Assembly: GCF_007830125.1 (NCBI RefSeq)
Contig: NZ_VLLG01000008.1
Location: 205,403 to 269,402 of the forward strand
From: Chitinophaga japonensis
Lineage (GTDB): Bacteria; Bacteroidota; Bacteroidia; Chitinophagales; Chitinophagaceae
DNA: 64,000 nt
Direction: 5' to 3'
Below, piece by piece: positions 17,154-25,249 of this stretch (the first letter of the stretch is position 1; every line of letters starts with the position of its first letter). The translations under genes were made by a program, and so were the position numbers. Below the pieces are notes generated by a model. The model worked only from the letters and a program-made list of their open reading frames with translations, was not told the origin of the DNA and made no database searches.

Positions 17154-17966
17154 ATGGACGAAAGAAAAATAGCACACAAACGGAACAACGGCGCCTGGGG
17201 TGGAGTCATACTCATCGTGGTCGGCCTGTTCCTTTTCCTGCAAAACATAGACCTGGAGGGGGTACCCGGATGGGTATTTTCCTGGCAGATGCTGATGGTG
17301 GTGATTGGTTTGCTGATCGGCATAAAACACCGGTTCCGCGGCGGCCCCTGGTTTATTCTCACGCTGCTGGGCGCCATCTTTCTGGTAGATAGAATGGGGA
17401 TCTGGCAATTTGACTTCCCGCGCTATGGCTGGCCCCTGGGCCTGGTGCTTATAGGGATATTTATGTTGATCAAGCGTCCTTATCGCAAGGACCGGTGCTT
17501 TGGGAGGGCAGGGCAGCATCGTTGGTCTGCCGGCACTTACAAGGGCTCCTGGTCTGCCGGGGAATACAAAGGCACCTGGTCTGCCGACGCTCCTGAAGGC
17601 GCGGTACAACCAAACCCAAACAGTGATGATTTCCTGAGCGTGTCCTCTATTTTCGGAGGAACGGAAAGGGTGGTATTGACCAAGAACTTCCAGGGTGGGG
17701 ATGTGAGCGCTATTTTCGGTGGAGTAGAGATCAACCTGACCCAGGCGGATTTCAATGGCCAGGTGGTAATAGAAACGAATGCCGTTTTTGGCGGCATAGA
17801 GCTGGTAGTGCCCTCCAACTGGGACGTGAAGCTGGAAGTGGATACCATCTTTGGCGGTGTGGAAGACAAGCGCCCGGCGGAGCTGGTGACGCCCAATACC
17901 GGCAAAATCCTGGTGATCAAAGGCTCCTGTGTTTTCGGGGGCATGGAGATCAAAAGTTATGCATGA
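17154..17966 (+). CDS. LiaF-like transmembrane protein
   Basis: 270 residues. The N-terminal half has four predicted transmembrane helices (about 15-32, 40-57, 62-77 and 88-104). A repeat-like linker with WSAGTYKGSWSAGEYKGTWS follows at about 122-145. The C-terminal half is a beta-helix-like domain with FGGxE repeats (IFGGTERV, IFGGVEIN, VFGGIELV, IFGGVEDK, VFGGMEIK), as in LiaF and related cell-envelope stress proteins. In Firmicutes LiaF restrains a sensor kinase; here a DUF4288 gene and a LytS/LytTR pair follow on the same strand. Functional coupling is inference. Confidence 0.82.
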   Translation: MDERKIAHKRNNGAWGGVILIVVGLFLFLQNIDLEGVPGWVFSWQMLMVVIGLLIGIKHRFRGGPWFILTLLGAIFLVDRMGIWQFDFPRYGWPLGLVLIGIFMLIKRPYRKDRCFGRAGQHRWSAGTYKGSWSAGEYKGTWSADAPEGAVQPNPNSDDFLSVSSIFGGTERVVLTKNFQGGDVSAIFGGVEINLTQADFNGQVVIETNAVFGGIELVVPSNWDVKLEVDTIFGGVEDKRPAELVTPNTGKILVIKGSCVFGGMEIKSYA

Positions 17967-18018
17967 TATAACCTGTATTCAATAAAACTTTTTTAACCCT
18001 TTTTAAATTATTAGTAGT

Positions 18019-18369
18019 ATGCGTTGGTTTGTAGCGAAAATAGTGTACCAGATCATTTGCGGCAGCGGTAACCATATGCCGCAGTTCGACGAGCAGTTGC
18101 GCCTGATCAGTGCGGACAGCAAGCAGGTGGCGGCGCAGAAAGCGCGCGAGATAGGCCTGCAGGAACAGTATGCGTTCCGCAACCAGAAACAGGAGCTGGT
18201 GGAATGGAAATTCATCAATGTACCGGAGCTCTACACATTGGACCAGTTGTCAGACGGCATGGAGCTGTACTCCCGTATCGAGGAGCCGGCAGATGCCACC
18301 GCCTATGTAGCCTGGCTGCAGATGAAGTCCGCCCAGTTGCAGGACCCGCAGTATATTGAGATCAGTTAA
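18019..18369 (+). CDS. DUF4288-like protein
   Basis: 116 residues starting MRWFVAKIVYQIICGSG, matching the pattern of DUF4288: a Trp-Phe-Ala-Lys N-terminus, a QFDEQLRLI segment and a conserved VEWKFINVPELYTL strand. No catalytic motif, signal or membrane helix is visible. It lies 52 bases after the LiaF-like gene and before the sensor kinase, so cotranscription is plausible. Function unknown. Confidence 0.7.
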   Translation: MRWFVAKIVYQIICGSGNHMPQFDEQLRLISADSKQVAAQKAREIGLQEQYAFRNQKQELVEWKFINVPELYTLDQLSDGMELYSRIEEPADATAYVAWLQMKSAQLQDPQYIEIS

Positions 18370-18459
18370 TAATGAATAATTAACAATTAATAATCGTTGC
18401 AAGTGGTTCGCGTAACATTGTTCATACGATTATTAATTCTTCATTATTAATTGTTAATT
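18367..18459. repeat. AT-rich inverted repeat, dispersed family copy 2
   Basis: Arms at 18367-18397 and 18426-18459 carry ATTAATAATCGT and its complement around a centre with CGCGTAACA. Same family as 11723-11827 and 26170-26260. It lies between the DUF4288 gene and the kinase start. Confidence 0.7.
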
Positions 18460-18474
18460 AAAAATAAAAGTAAC

Positions 18475-19536
18475 GTGATCAGCCGCCCTTTATCCGACAA
18501 ATATTTCCGTTGGACCGTTATAGTGACTACCTACATCTTCCTGTTGCTATACGGGGTGCTGCTGATACAGTGGTTTCAGCTCAGCCCGCCCGTAGCCTGG
18601 GCAGACAGTGCGGTGCATACCCTGCTGCTGGCTTTTGCCGTATTGCTCATTAATCATAACCTGTCCTACTACCGCCCCGGCAAGGGCAAGTATGTGTTTG
18701 TGCTGACCTACAGCACGGCGCTTACCGGTCTTTGGCTGGCGGCGGCCACCTGCCAGTTGCGGTATTTTTTCCCGCGGGAGCTGGAGTACCGGCAATGGCT
18801 GCACCTGGCGCTGCCGGTGCATTTCATTATCGGGTGGCTGGTCATTACCGGTATGGGGCTCAAGAGCCTGGTGTGGTATGATATGGTGGAGCAGCGGGAA
18901 ATGCTGGAACGCCGGGAAGCGGCGGAGCGTATTTCCCGGGAAGCGGAGCTGTACAAGTTGCGGCAACAGTTACAGCCGCACTTTTTATTCAACAGCCTGA
19001 ACTCCATCAATGCGCTGATCGTCATCCGCCCGCAGGAAGCCCGGGAAATGGTGCTGAAACTGTCAGAATTCCTGCGGGGCACGCTCAAAAGGGAGGATCA
19101 GCAATGGATAGCGCTCCCCGAAGAGCTGCAGTACCTGCAATGGTACCTGGATATTGAAAAGGTGCGCTTTGGCCACCGCCTGTCCACCATAGTGGAGGCC
19201 GATCCCGCCGCCGCGCAAACGCGGATACCGCCCATGCTGCTGCAGCCTGTAGTGGAAAACGCTATTAAATACGGCTTGTATGATACTACGGAAGCCATTA
19301 CCATCACCATAAAGGCCTGGATGCAGGACAATGTGCTGTACATACAGGCGCAAAACCCGTATGACAGCGCCCTGCAGCAGCCTCACCGCGGCACCGGCTT
19401 TGGGCTTAGCTCCATCCGCCGCCGGCTGTACCTGCTGTTTGCCCGGCAGGACCTGCTGGAAACAAGCTGCGACGATCACATTTTTACCACCTTGATTAAA
19501 GTTCCGCAACCACATGATAAAAGCAATCATAATTGA
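18475..19536 (+). CDS. LytS-family sensor histidine kinase
   Basis: 353 residues from GTG 18475. A TTG at 18451 would add eight residues but lies inside the inverted repeat. Four or five transmembrane helices fill the first 140 residues. The kinase part has the LytS-type phosphoacceptor box QLQPHFLFNSLNSINALI and the ATPase elements LLQPVVENAIKYG and GTGFGLSSIRRRL. Its last 23 bases overlap the downstream response regulator, so the two are a cognate, translationally coupled pair. The signal is unknown; the LiaF-like gene upstream hints at envelope stress. Confidence 0.9.
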   Translation: MISRPLSDKYFRWTVIVTTYIFLLLYGVLLIQWFQLSPPVAWADSAVHTLLLAFAVLLINHNLSYYRPGKGKYVFVLTYSTALTGLWLAAATCQLRYFFPRELEYRQWLHLALPVHFIIGWLVITGMGLKSLVWYDMVEQREMLERREAAERISREAELYKLRQQLQPHFLFNSLNSINALIVIRPQEAREMVLKLSEFLRGTLKREDQQWIALPEELQYLQWYLDIEKVRFGHRLSTIVEADPAAAQTRIPPMLLQPVVENAIKYGLYDTTEAITITIKAWMQDNVLYIQAQNPYDSALQQPHRGTGFGLSSIRRRLYLLFARQDLLETSCDDHIFTTLIKVPQPHDKSNHN

Positions 19537-20257
19537 CGATGAACCACTGGCCCGCGAAGTAGTAAAGGAGTACCTGCAGGGATTCCCGCAGGTGCAGGTG
19601 ATACAGGAATGCAATGACGGGTTTGACGGGCTGAAAGCCATACAGCAGCACCAGCCGGACATCCTTTTCCTGGATGTGCAGATGCCCAAGATCAACGGTT
19701 TTGAAATGCTGGAACTGGTAGAAGAGATGCCCGCCGTGATCTTTACCACCGCTTTTGAGGAGCATGCCATACGCGCCTTTGAGGTGAATGCAGTAGACTA
19801 CCTGCTGAAGCCCTTTTCAAAGGACCGTTTTGAAAAGGCCCTGCAGAAATGGCTGGACCGCCTCTCCGCCACCCCGCCGTCGCCAGCCACGGAGCAGTTA
19901 CTGGAAACGGCGGCGGCATCGCCCCTGCAAAGCAGCCGCATCGTAGTGAAGATCAATGGCAAGATCAAGATCATTCCCGTGCCGGATGTGCACTACCTGG
20001 AAGCGGCGGATGATTATGTGAAGATCGTCACCCATGAAGGCGCTTTCCTGAAGAACAAGACTATGGCATTCTTTGAGCAAACGCTGGACCCGCAGCAGTT
20101 TGCCCGCGTGCACCGCTCCTACATACTGAATGTGAACCAGGTAACGCGCATAGAGCCTTATGAAAAGGAGAACCACCTGGCCATTCTGCGCACCGGGGCC
20201 AAAGTGCCGGTCAGCAAAACCGGCTATCCCCGGCTGAAAGCAGCGCTGGGACTATAA
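19514..20257 (+). CDS. LytTR-family response regulator
   Basis: 247 residues. The receiver domain (1-120) has IIIDDEPLA and the phosphoacceptor Asp in ILFLDVQMPKINGFEML, then TTAFEEHAIRAFEVNAVDYLLKPF. A LytTR DNA-binding domain (about 140-245) follows: HYLEAADDYVKIVT and FARVHRSYILNVNQVTRIEP. It overlaps the LytS-family kinase by 23 bases and is its probable partner. Confidence 0.94.
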   Translation: MIKAIIIDDEPLAREVVKEYLQGFPQVQVIQECNDGFDGLKAIQQHQPDILFLDVQMPKINGFEMLELVEEMPAVIFTTAFEEHAIRAFEVNAVDYLLKPFSKDRFEKALQKWLDRLSATPPSPATEQLLETAAASPLQSSRIVVKINGKIKIIPVPDVHYLEAADDYVKIVTHEGAFLKNKTMAFFEQTLDPQQFARVHRSYILNVNQVTRIEPYEKENHLAILRTGAKVPVSKTGYPRLKAALGL

Positions 20258-20289
20258 GCGCAGCATCCTGCCATTTGACCTTTATATAC

Positions 20290-20309
20290 CGGGGCGGCCA
20301 TGCCGCCCC
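20290..20309 (+). terminator. GC-rich hairpin after the LytTR regulator
   Basis: A perfect 9-bp stem, CGGGGCGGC with GCCGCCCCG around a two-base centre, lies 32 bases after the stop. No proper T-run follows, so termination is probable rather than clear. Confidence 0.5.
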
Positions 20310-20448
20310 GCTTTCGTTGCTTAAAAAAAAATGTCGTGATCACCCCCTTTTTATGTCAGATTCGCAACCCATGCCGTCCGGGAAATCCAGTTAGTTTTAC
20401 ACCATCAATATAAATCGAAGCAACATTCATCTAAAATCTATACACTGT

Positions 20449-21009
20449 ATGAAAATCGTAAAAAAGATCCTGATCGCTATTGCCGTGCTGATCGCCGTTC
20501 CCCTGATCATCGCGTTGTTCACTAAAAAGCAATATGCGGTAGAAAGGGAGATCATTATCAGCAAACCCAAACAGGAAGTGTTTGACTATGTAAAACACCT
20601 GAAAAACCAGGATCACTTCAGCGTATGGGCGATGATGGATCCGGGCATGAAAAAAGATTTCAGGGGCACGGACGGTACCGTGGGTTTTGTATACGCCTGG
20701 GATAGTGAAAAGGCAGGCGCCGGCGAACAGGAGATCAGGAAGATCGCGGAAGGCGAAAGTGTGGACATGCAGATCCATTTTATCAAACCCTTTGAAGGCC
20801 TGGCCGATGCGCGTTTCAGCACCGCCGCTGTGTCTGACAGCCAAACCAGGGTAAAATGGGGCTTTGAAAGCAGCATGCCTTACCCCATGAACATTATGCT
20901 GCTGTTTATTGATATGGACCAACACCTGGGTAAGGACCTGGAAACGGGCCTGCAGAACCTGAAAGGCGTATTGGAAAAACAGCCGATCAGCAGCCGCATC
21001 AGCAAATAG
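20449..21009 (+). CDS. SRPBCC-family protein with N-terminal membrane anchor
   Basis: 186 residues. One hydrophobic helix (about 5-25) is followed by the START/Bet v1-like SRPBCC fold: YAVEREIIISKPKQEVFDYVKHLKNQDHFSVWAMMDPGMK at the front and a long C-terminal helix (GKDLETGLQNLKGVLE). These 'polyketide cyclase'-type proteins bind hydrophobic ligands, but the ligand here cannot be told. A strong hairpin at 21044-21078 ends the unit. Confidence 0.85.
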   Translation: MKIVKKILIAIAVLIAVPLIIALFTKKQYAVEREIIISKPKQEVFDYVKHLKNQDHFSVWAMMDPGMKKDFRGTDGTVGFVYAWDSEKAGAGEQEIRKIAEGESVDMQIHFIKPFEGLADARFSTAAVSDSQTRVKWGFESSMPYPMNIMLLFIDMDQHLGKDLETGLQNLKGVLEKQPISSRISK

Positions 21010-21043
21010 GATAAGCTATATATACACTCCGCCATTGCTCATA

Positions 21044-21078
21044 CAGAGGGGCCGGCTATTGTTTAGCCGGCCCCTCTG
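21044..21078. terminator. 15-bp perfect hairpin between convergent genes
   Basis: CAGAGGGGCCGGCTA (21044-21058) pairs perfectly with 21064-21078 around a 5-base loop. It sits between the convergent SRPBCC gene and a minus-strand secreted protein gene. No T-run, but stem strength and position fit a shared terminator. Confidence 0.7.
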
Positions 21079-21094
21079 CAATGAATACTCCCGC

Positions 21095-21460
21095 CTATAA
21101 AGATAAAATGCTCACATGAATGCTTCCGCTGGCCACATCCGCAGCAGTCACCGTATAATAAATAGCCAGGGGCAGATCGAATGAGTTCAGGTAAAGCACA
21201 TCTCCCTCCTGTACTTCCACGTCAAACCGGTTGGGATCAATAGCAGTGCCATAAGCACCGGTCTGCTGGTTTTGAACGCTGTAGATGGCGGTGGGGATCG
21301 TTACCTCTATTCCCGCTACTACCTGGGAAAGCCGCAAGGTGGCATGTATGCGCGCCCTGGCGGCTGTGTTTACATTTTCAGCCGGGGCCGGGATGCCGGT
21401 AAAGGAGCTGCCGGTAAACAGGAAGAGCAACAGCGTGCAGGCTAAAGTCAGTGTTTTCAT
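21095..21460 (-). CDS. Small secreted hypothetical protein
   Basis: 121 residues from ATG 21460; an upstream in-frame start at 21511 adds 17 residues that would hide the signal peptide. MKTLTLACTLLLFLFTGSSFTGIPAPA is a signal sequence. The mature part is small and beta-rich (VAGIEVTIPTAIYSVQ, FDVEVQEGDVLYLNSFDLP). I do not recognise the family. Hairpins on both sides suggest a single-gene transcript. Confidence 0.6.
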   Translation of the reverse strand: MKTLTLACTLLLFLFTGSSFTGIPAPAENVNTAARARIHATLRLSQVVAGIEVTIPTAIYSVQNQQTGAYGTAIDPNRFDVEVQEGDVLYLNSFDLPLAIYYTVTAADVASGSIHVSILSL

Positions 21461-21554
21461 AAGGATGTTATTGAATGGTGAAAATTGGGTTTCAATAAAA
21501 ATAAGCATCATGCCTGCTATGTTACAGCAGCCCGGCTGAAAAGCCCGGGCCTTG

Positions 21555-21610
21555 AAAAAAGGAAGGGCCGGCTAAAAAGCAAAAACGCTTCCTGGCCGGC
21601 CCTCCCTTTT
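21555..21610. terminator. Terminator hairpin between two minus-strand small genes
   Basis: The arms (near 21557-21572 and 21595-21610) pair as AAGGAAGGGCCGGC with GCCGGCCCTCCCTT, with one wobble. An A-run on the left gives a U-tract for minus-strand transcripts from the gene at 21627. Confidence 0.7.
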
Positions 21611-21626
21611 AAACAACAAGACCTGT

Positions 21627-21893
21627 TCAGGTCAGTGCATCCGCATGCTGGCGAACGTAGGTATTGTATGCTTCCTGCGTCCACTGTTCATAATCTTCCA
21701 GTTGAATGCCCAGTTTATTGTCTCGCTGGATCTCCTTATCATCACGCACATCCCAATAGCCTTTTGTCAGTGACCGGATGTTTATGTTGGTCTCCTGCTT
21801 TGCAGGATCATAATCTTGCGGATAGCTGGAATAATTGCCCATCGCTAATTCCTGAATGCTCCGTTTAACGTTTTCCTTAGTGTGTTTAGACAT
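21627..21893 (-). CDS. Small hypothetical protein
   Basis: 88 residues, charged and Gln/Asp/Tyr-rich, with no signal or membrane helix (MSKHTKENVKRSIQELAMG, then YWDVRDDKEIQRDNKLGI). It is followed by a good terminator on its own strand, which supports a real gene. I cannot name the family. Confidence 0.55.
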   Translation of the reverse strand: MSKHTKENVKRSIQELAMGNYSSYPQDYDPAKQETNINIRSLTKGYWDVRDDKEIQRDNKLGIQLEDYEQWTQEAYNTYVRQHADALT

Positions 21894-22013
21894 GGTTTAA
21901 ACTTTTGGTTCAAAGTAGTAAGACCAAAAGTTATTCCGGTTAGTGTAAGATTTACATTAATTAGGAAAGCTTTATACTAATGTTTTGTTAAAAAGCCTGC
22001 AGCGGCGGCTATA

Positions 22014-22403
22014 TTATGATGTGCCAAACAGTCTTTGCAGTTTTTCTTTCTTCAGTATTTTTTGTCCCTGTTCCCCGCTTGCAATCAGCGTATCACCGCA
22101 CCGGGCCTCGTACCGGCAGGTGAGCGCGTGCCCTTCCAGCCGGATGAGGGTAGCGGTAAAATGCACGGTGCTGCCCACTTTGGCGGGTGCATGGTGCTGC
22201 ACCGTTATCATGGTGCCAATGCCTTCCTCGTCGGCCTCTTTCATATCCAGCACAAACAGGCGGCAGCACCATTCCGCATCCCGCGCCAGCGCAAAAGTGC
22301 TGTAAACCGGGTGTACCGCGCCGGTTTCAAAGGTGGCGCAGTCGGCTTCCCGTACGGTGCGGGTAAAATGTTTTTGATCGCCGGGTTGAAAACAGGATCG
22401 CAT
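22014..22403 (-). CDS. Hotdog-fold thioesterase (FlK-like)
   Basis: 129 residues with the single hotdog fold of FlK-type acyl-CoA thioesterases. HPVYSTFALARDAEWCCRLF supplies the Thr and acidic region, and GIGTMITVQHHAPAKVGSTV contains the conserved His and the central strand. It would hydrolyse a small acyl-CoA; the substrate is not known. It starts 22 bases after the Nramp-Usp gene, so it is probably the third gene of the regulator-transporter operon. Confidence 0.78.
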   Translation of the reverse strand: MRSCFQPGDQKHFTRTVREADCATFETGAVHPVYSTFALARDAEWCCRLFVLDMKEADEEGIGTMITVQHHAPAKVGSTVHFTATLIRLEGHALTCRYEARCGDTLIASGEQGQKILKKEKLQRLFGTS

Positions 22404-22425
22404 AATTGTTGACTAATTCCACAGA

Positions 22426-24291
22426 TTATTGTACCACCAGCACGGGTATTTTTACCTGGTGCCTTACTTCGTTGGCGGTTTCGCCAAACACCCAGTCCCG
22501 GATGCCGGTGTGGCCATGGCCGCCCAGTACCAGGAAGTCCGCCTTTTCCTCTTTTACGATGCGCACAATTTCCTTGGCCCGGTGCCGGTAGCCCAGCACG
22601 CCTTTGGCCGGTATGTTGCGCTCGCGCAGCAGGGCAACGTAGGTATCCATCTGCTCCTGGTCCTTCCGGGTCTCAAAGTCATCGGACTCTTTGCCAAAAT
22701 ACCTGGCGGAGGCGCTTTCCACGATATGTATCAATATATATTCCGTTTGTTCGTTACCGTAGGCCACGGCATTGCTGATCACCTGCTCGTCCTGTTTGCT
22801 GAAGTCCAGCGCCATGGCGATCCGGTTATACTGCGGCTTTTCCATGGGGCCAAGGGAGAGCTGGGAGGGGTGTATGCGCACGGATGCCGTTTGCCGGTAC
22901 CTGCTCAGCAAAGGGTATACAACTGTGATAACCAGCAGCAGCACAAAGCCCACACCCCCTGCAATGATGAGGGCATCTATCCAGCCGTTGCCGCCTTGCG
23001 TAATGTAACTGTAAGCTTCTGTAAACACCATGCGCAGGTTCAGGTATACCAGTATGCCGGTGATCAGCCAGCTCACTGCTTTTGTTAATGGTTTAACGGC
23101 GTACTCGCCCATCGTGCTTTTGTCGCTCACAAAATGGATGAGCGGGATAATGGCAAAGCCCAACTGCAGGCTTAGCAGCACCTGGCTGAACACCAGCAGT
23201 TCGCCCACCTTGTCATCGCCCGCTATCAGTATGGTCAGCAGGGCGGGCACAATGGCCAGCAGCCGCGTGATAAGGCGGCGCAGCCAGGGATTGATACGCA
23301 GGCGCAGGTAGCCTTCCATCACGATCTGCCCGGCCAGGGTACCGGTAACGGTTGAGCTCTGCCCGGCTGCTATCAGCGCTACGGCAAACAGGATGGGCGC
23401 TACTTTGTTGCCCAACAATTGTTCCAGTAGCTGGTGCGCGTCCTGTATCTCGGCAATATCTGTACGGCCTGTTTTAAAGAATACGGTGGCTGCCAGTATC
23501 AGGATGGCGGCATTCACGAAAAAAGCTAGGTTCAAGGCTACGGCGCTGTCTATGAAATTCAGCTTCAGCGCCTGTTTAATGCCGCCATTGTCCCGCTGTA
23601 TCTTGCGGGTCTGTACCAGTGCGGAGTGCAGGTACAGGTTGTGCGGCATTACGGTGGCGCCTATAATGCCAATGGCGATGTACAGCGCGGTATTGTCCGG
23701 TATGCCGGGCACAAAGCCGGTCACTACTTCAGACATCAGCGGTTTGGCCAGCACCAGCTCTGTCAGGAAGGAGATGCCCACAATGGCCACCAGGCTGATG
23801 ATAAAAGCCTCCATTTTGCGGATGCCGTAGCGTTGCAATATCAGCAGCAGGAAGGTGTCCAGCACGGTAATGCTCACGCCCCAGGCCAGGGGCAGCCCGG
23901 TAAGCAATTGTATACCGATGGCCATGCCCAGCACTTCCGCCAGGTCCGTGGCGGCAATGGCCACTTCCGCCAGCAGGTACAGCACAAAGTTAATGGGGCG
24001 CGGATAGGTTTCCCGGTTGGCCTGTGCGAGGTCGCGGCCGCGCACAATGCCCAGCCGGGCGCTCAGGCTTTGCAGCAGCAGGGCCATGAGGTTGCTCATC
24101 AGCAGCACCCACAGCAGCTTGTACCCGTACTGGCTGCCGCCGGCCAGGTCCGTGGCCCAGTTGCCGGGGTCCATGTAGCCTACGCTTACCAGGTAAGCCG
24201 GTCCGAAAAATGACAGTAATTTTCTCCAGCGCGAACGTGCAGTGGTATCTACGCTCTGATGTACTTCACTCAGCGAGGTTGTGTGATCCAT
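22426..24291 (-). CDS. mntH: Nramp divalent-metal transporter fused to a universal stress domain
   Basis: 621 residues. Residues about 25-445 are an eleven-helix Nramp (MntH-type) Mn2+/Fe2+-proton symporter with the two metal-site motifs DPGNWATDLAGG (TM1) and MPHNLYLHSALVQ (TM6). Residues about 475-621 are a UspA-like nucleotide-binding domain ending HGHTGIRDWVFGETANEVRHQ. The fusion suggests cytosolic control of transport. A DtxR/MntR-type regulator gene lies 11 bases upstream on the same strand. Manganese is the likelier cargo but iron is possible. Confidence 0.93.
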   Translation of the reverse strand: MDHTTSLSEVHQSVDTTARSRWRKLLSFFGPAYLVSVGYMDPGNWATDLAGGSQYGYKLLWVLLMSNLMALLLQSLSARLGIVRGRDLAQANRETYPRPINFVLYLLAEVAIAATDLAEVLGMAIGIQLLTGLPLAWGVSITVLDTFLLLILQRYGIRKMEAFIISLVAIVGISFLTELVLAKPLMSEVVTGFVPGIPDNTALYIAIGIIGATVMPHNLYLHSALVQTRKIQRDNGGIKQALKLNFIDSAVALNLAFFVNAAILILAATVFFKTGRTDIAEIQDAHQLLEQLLGNKVAPILFAVALIAAGQSSTVTGTLAGQIVMEGYLRLRINPWLRRLITRLLAIVPALLTILIAGDDKVGELLVFSQVLLSLQLGFAIIPLIHFVSDKSTMGEYAVKPLTKAVSWLITGILVYLNLRMVFTEAYSYITQGGNGWIDALIIAGGVGFVLLLVITVVYPLLSRYRQTASVRIHPSQLSLGPMEKPQYNRIAMALDFSKQDEQVISNAVAYGNEQTEYILIHIVESASARYFGKESDDFETRKDQEQMDTYVALLRERNIPAKGVLGYRHRAKEIVRIVKEEKADFLVLGGHGHTGIRDWVFGETANEVRHQVKIPVLVVQ

Positions 24292-24302
24292 AGATTAATT
24301 CA

Positions 24303-24962
24303 TTACAGCGGCCTTACCATGATGTTCTTGCTTACCTGTTCACTAATGGTGAAGGCCGGTTGATTCCTGATCTTTATTTCAATTGAATTGTCAAATTCAT
24401 ATCGTTCTATTATTTCCAACTGGCTGCCCAGGCGGATGCCTTTGGCGGTGAGGAACTCCAGCAGGGCGGTGGACTTGTCGGACACGGCCGTTACTTCCAG
24501 CCGCCGGGCGCGTGCCTGGTCCAGGGACACCTGTGTCCGTTGTTTCCCCATTTTGCCCTGCGCATCGGGGATGGGGTCCCCATGCGGGTCTATGGTAGGA
24601 TTGCCCAGGAACTCGCTCAGCCGGTTGATCAGCTTTTCGCTCCTGACATGCTCCAGCTCCTCCGCCAGTTCATGCACCTCTTCCCAACTGAAGGCCAGCT
24701 TTTCTACCAGGAAGCATTCCCACAGCCGGTGCCGGCGTATAATATGCAGCGCCGCCTTTTTACCTTCGGAGGTGAGGTTAATGCCCTGGTATTTCTCATA
24801 ATCTATCAGCTTTTTTTCCTTCAGCTTTTTGGCCATATCCGTTACAGAGGCCGGCTTGGTGTCCAGCTCATAGGCCAGGCCGGTGGTGGTCACAGATTCC
24901 TGGCTTTCCTCCAGCTTGTAAATGGATTTAATGTAATTCTCTTCCGCTACCGATAAATTCAT
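24303..24962 (-). CDS. DtxR/MntR-family metal-dependent repressor
   Basis: 219 residues. An N-terminal winged helix (SVAEENYIKSIYKLEE, TKPASVTDMAKKLKEKKLI) is followed by the metal-binding and dimerisation domain (HRLWECFLVEKLAFSWEEVHELAEELEHV) and an SH3-like FeoA-type C-terminal domain (about 150-219). It is the first gene of the unit with the Nramp transporter, so it probably represses this operon when Mn2+ or Fe2+ is sufficient. Confidence 0.93.
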   Translation of the reverse strand: MNLSVAEENYIKSIYKLEESQESVTTTGLAYELDTKPASVTDMAKKLKEKKLIDYEKYQGINLTSEGKKAALHIIRRHRLWECFLVEKLAFSWEEVHELAEELEHVRSEKLINRLSEFLGNPTIDPHGDPIPDAQGKMGKQRTQVSLDQARARRLEVTAVSDKSTALLEFLTAKGIRLGSQLEIIERYEFDNSIEIKIRNQPAFTISEQVSKNIMVRPL

Positions 24963-25050
24963 CCGTTAATTTTTTGTCTTTTACTTCGTTCACTATGTCT
25001 TGCTTTTGTCTCAGTGAACGCTTCGCGTTTCAAAGGTCAGATGGAACTAC

Positions 25051-25102
25051 GCATGATAAAATTTTCATTTCTCTGTGGATTATAATGTAAATTTCATCAT
25101 GC
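25051..25102. promoter_or_regulatory. Candidate operator upstream of the DtxR/MntR-family gene
   Basis: GCATGATAAAATTT (25051-25064) and AAATTTCATCATGC (25089-25102) form an inverted repeat with one mismatch in 14. A second one, CGTTCACT/AGTGAACG, lies at 24987-25020. Both are in the divergent 287-base gap between the regulator and a lipoprotein gene. A role as a metal-repressor site is inference. Confidence 0.35.
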
Positions 25103-25249
25103 TTCGTTTCACAAGGTCTAAAATAAAATTTAGGCAAATCTAATAAATTAAGCCGAAAGCGGTTAACTTATGATGTTTTTTTTGATTTGTCATGCACTAT
25201 ATATCAAAATTATCTTTAACTTTTCAGCCATAATCATTCAACACAACGC

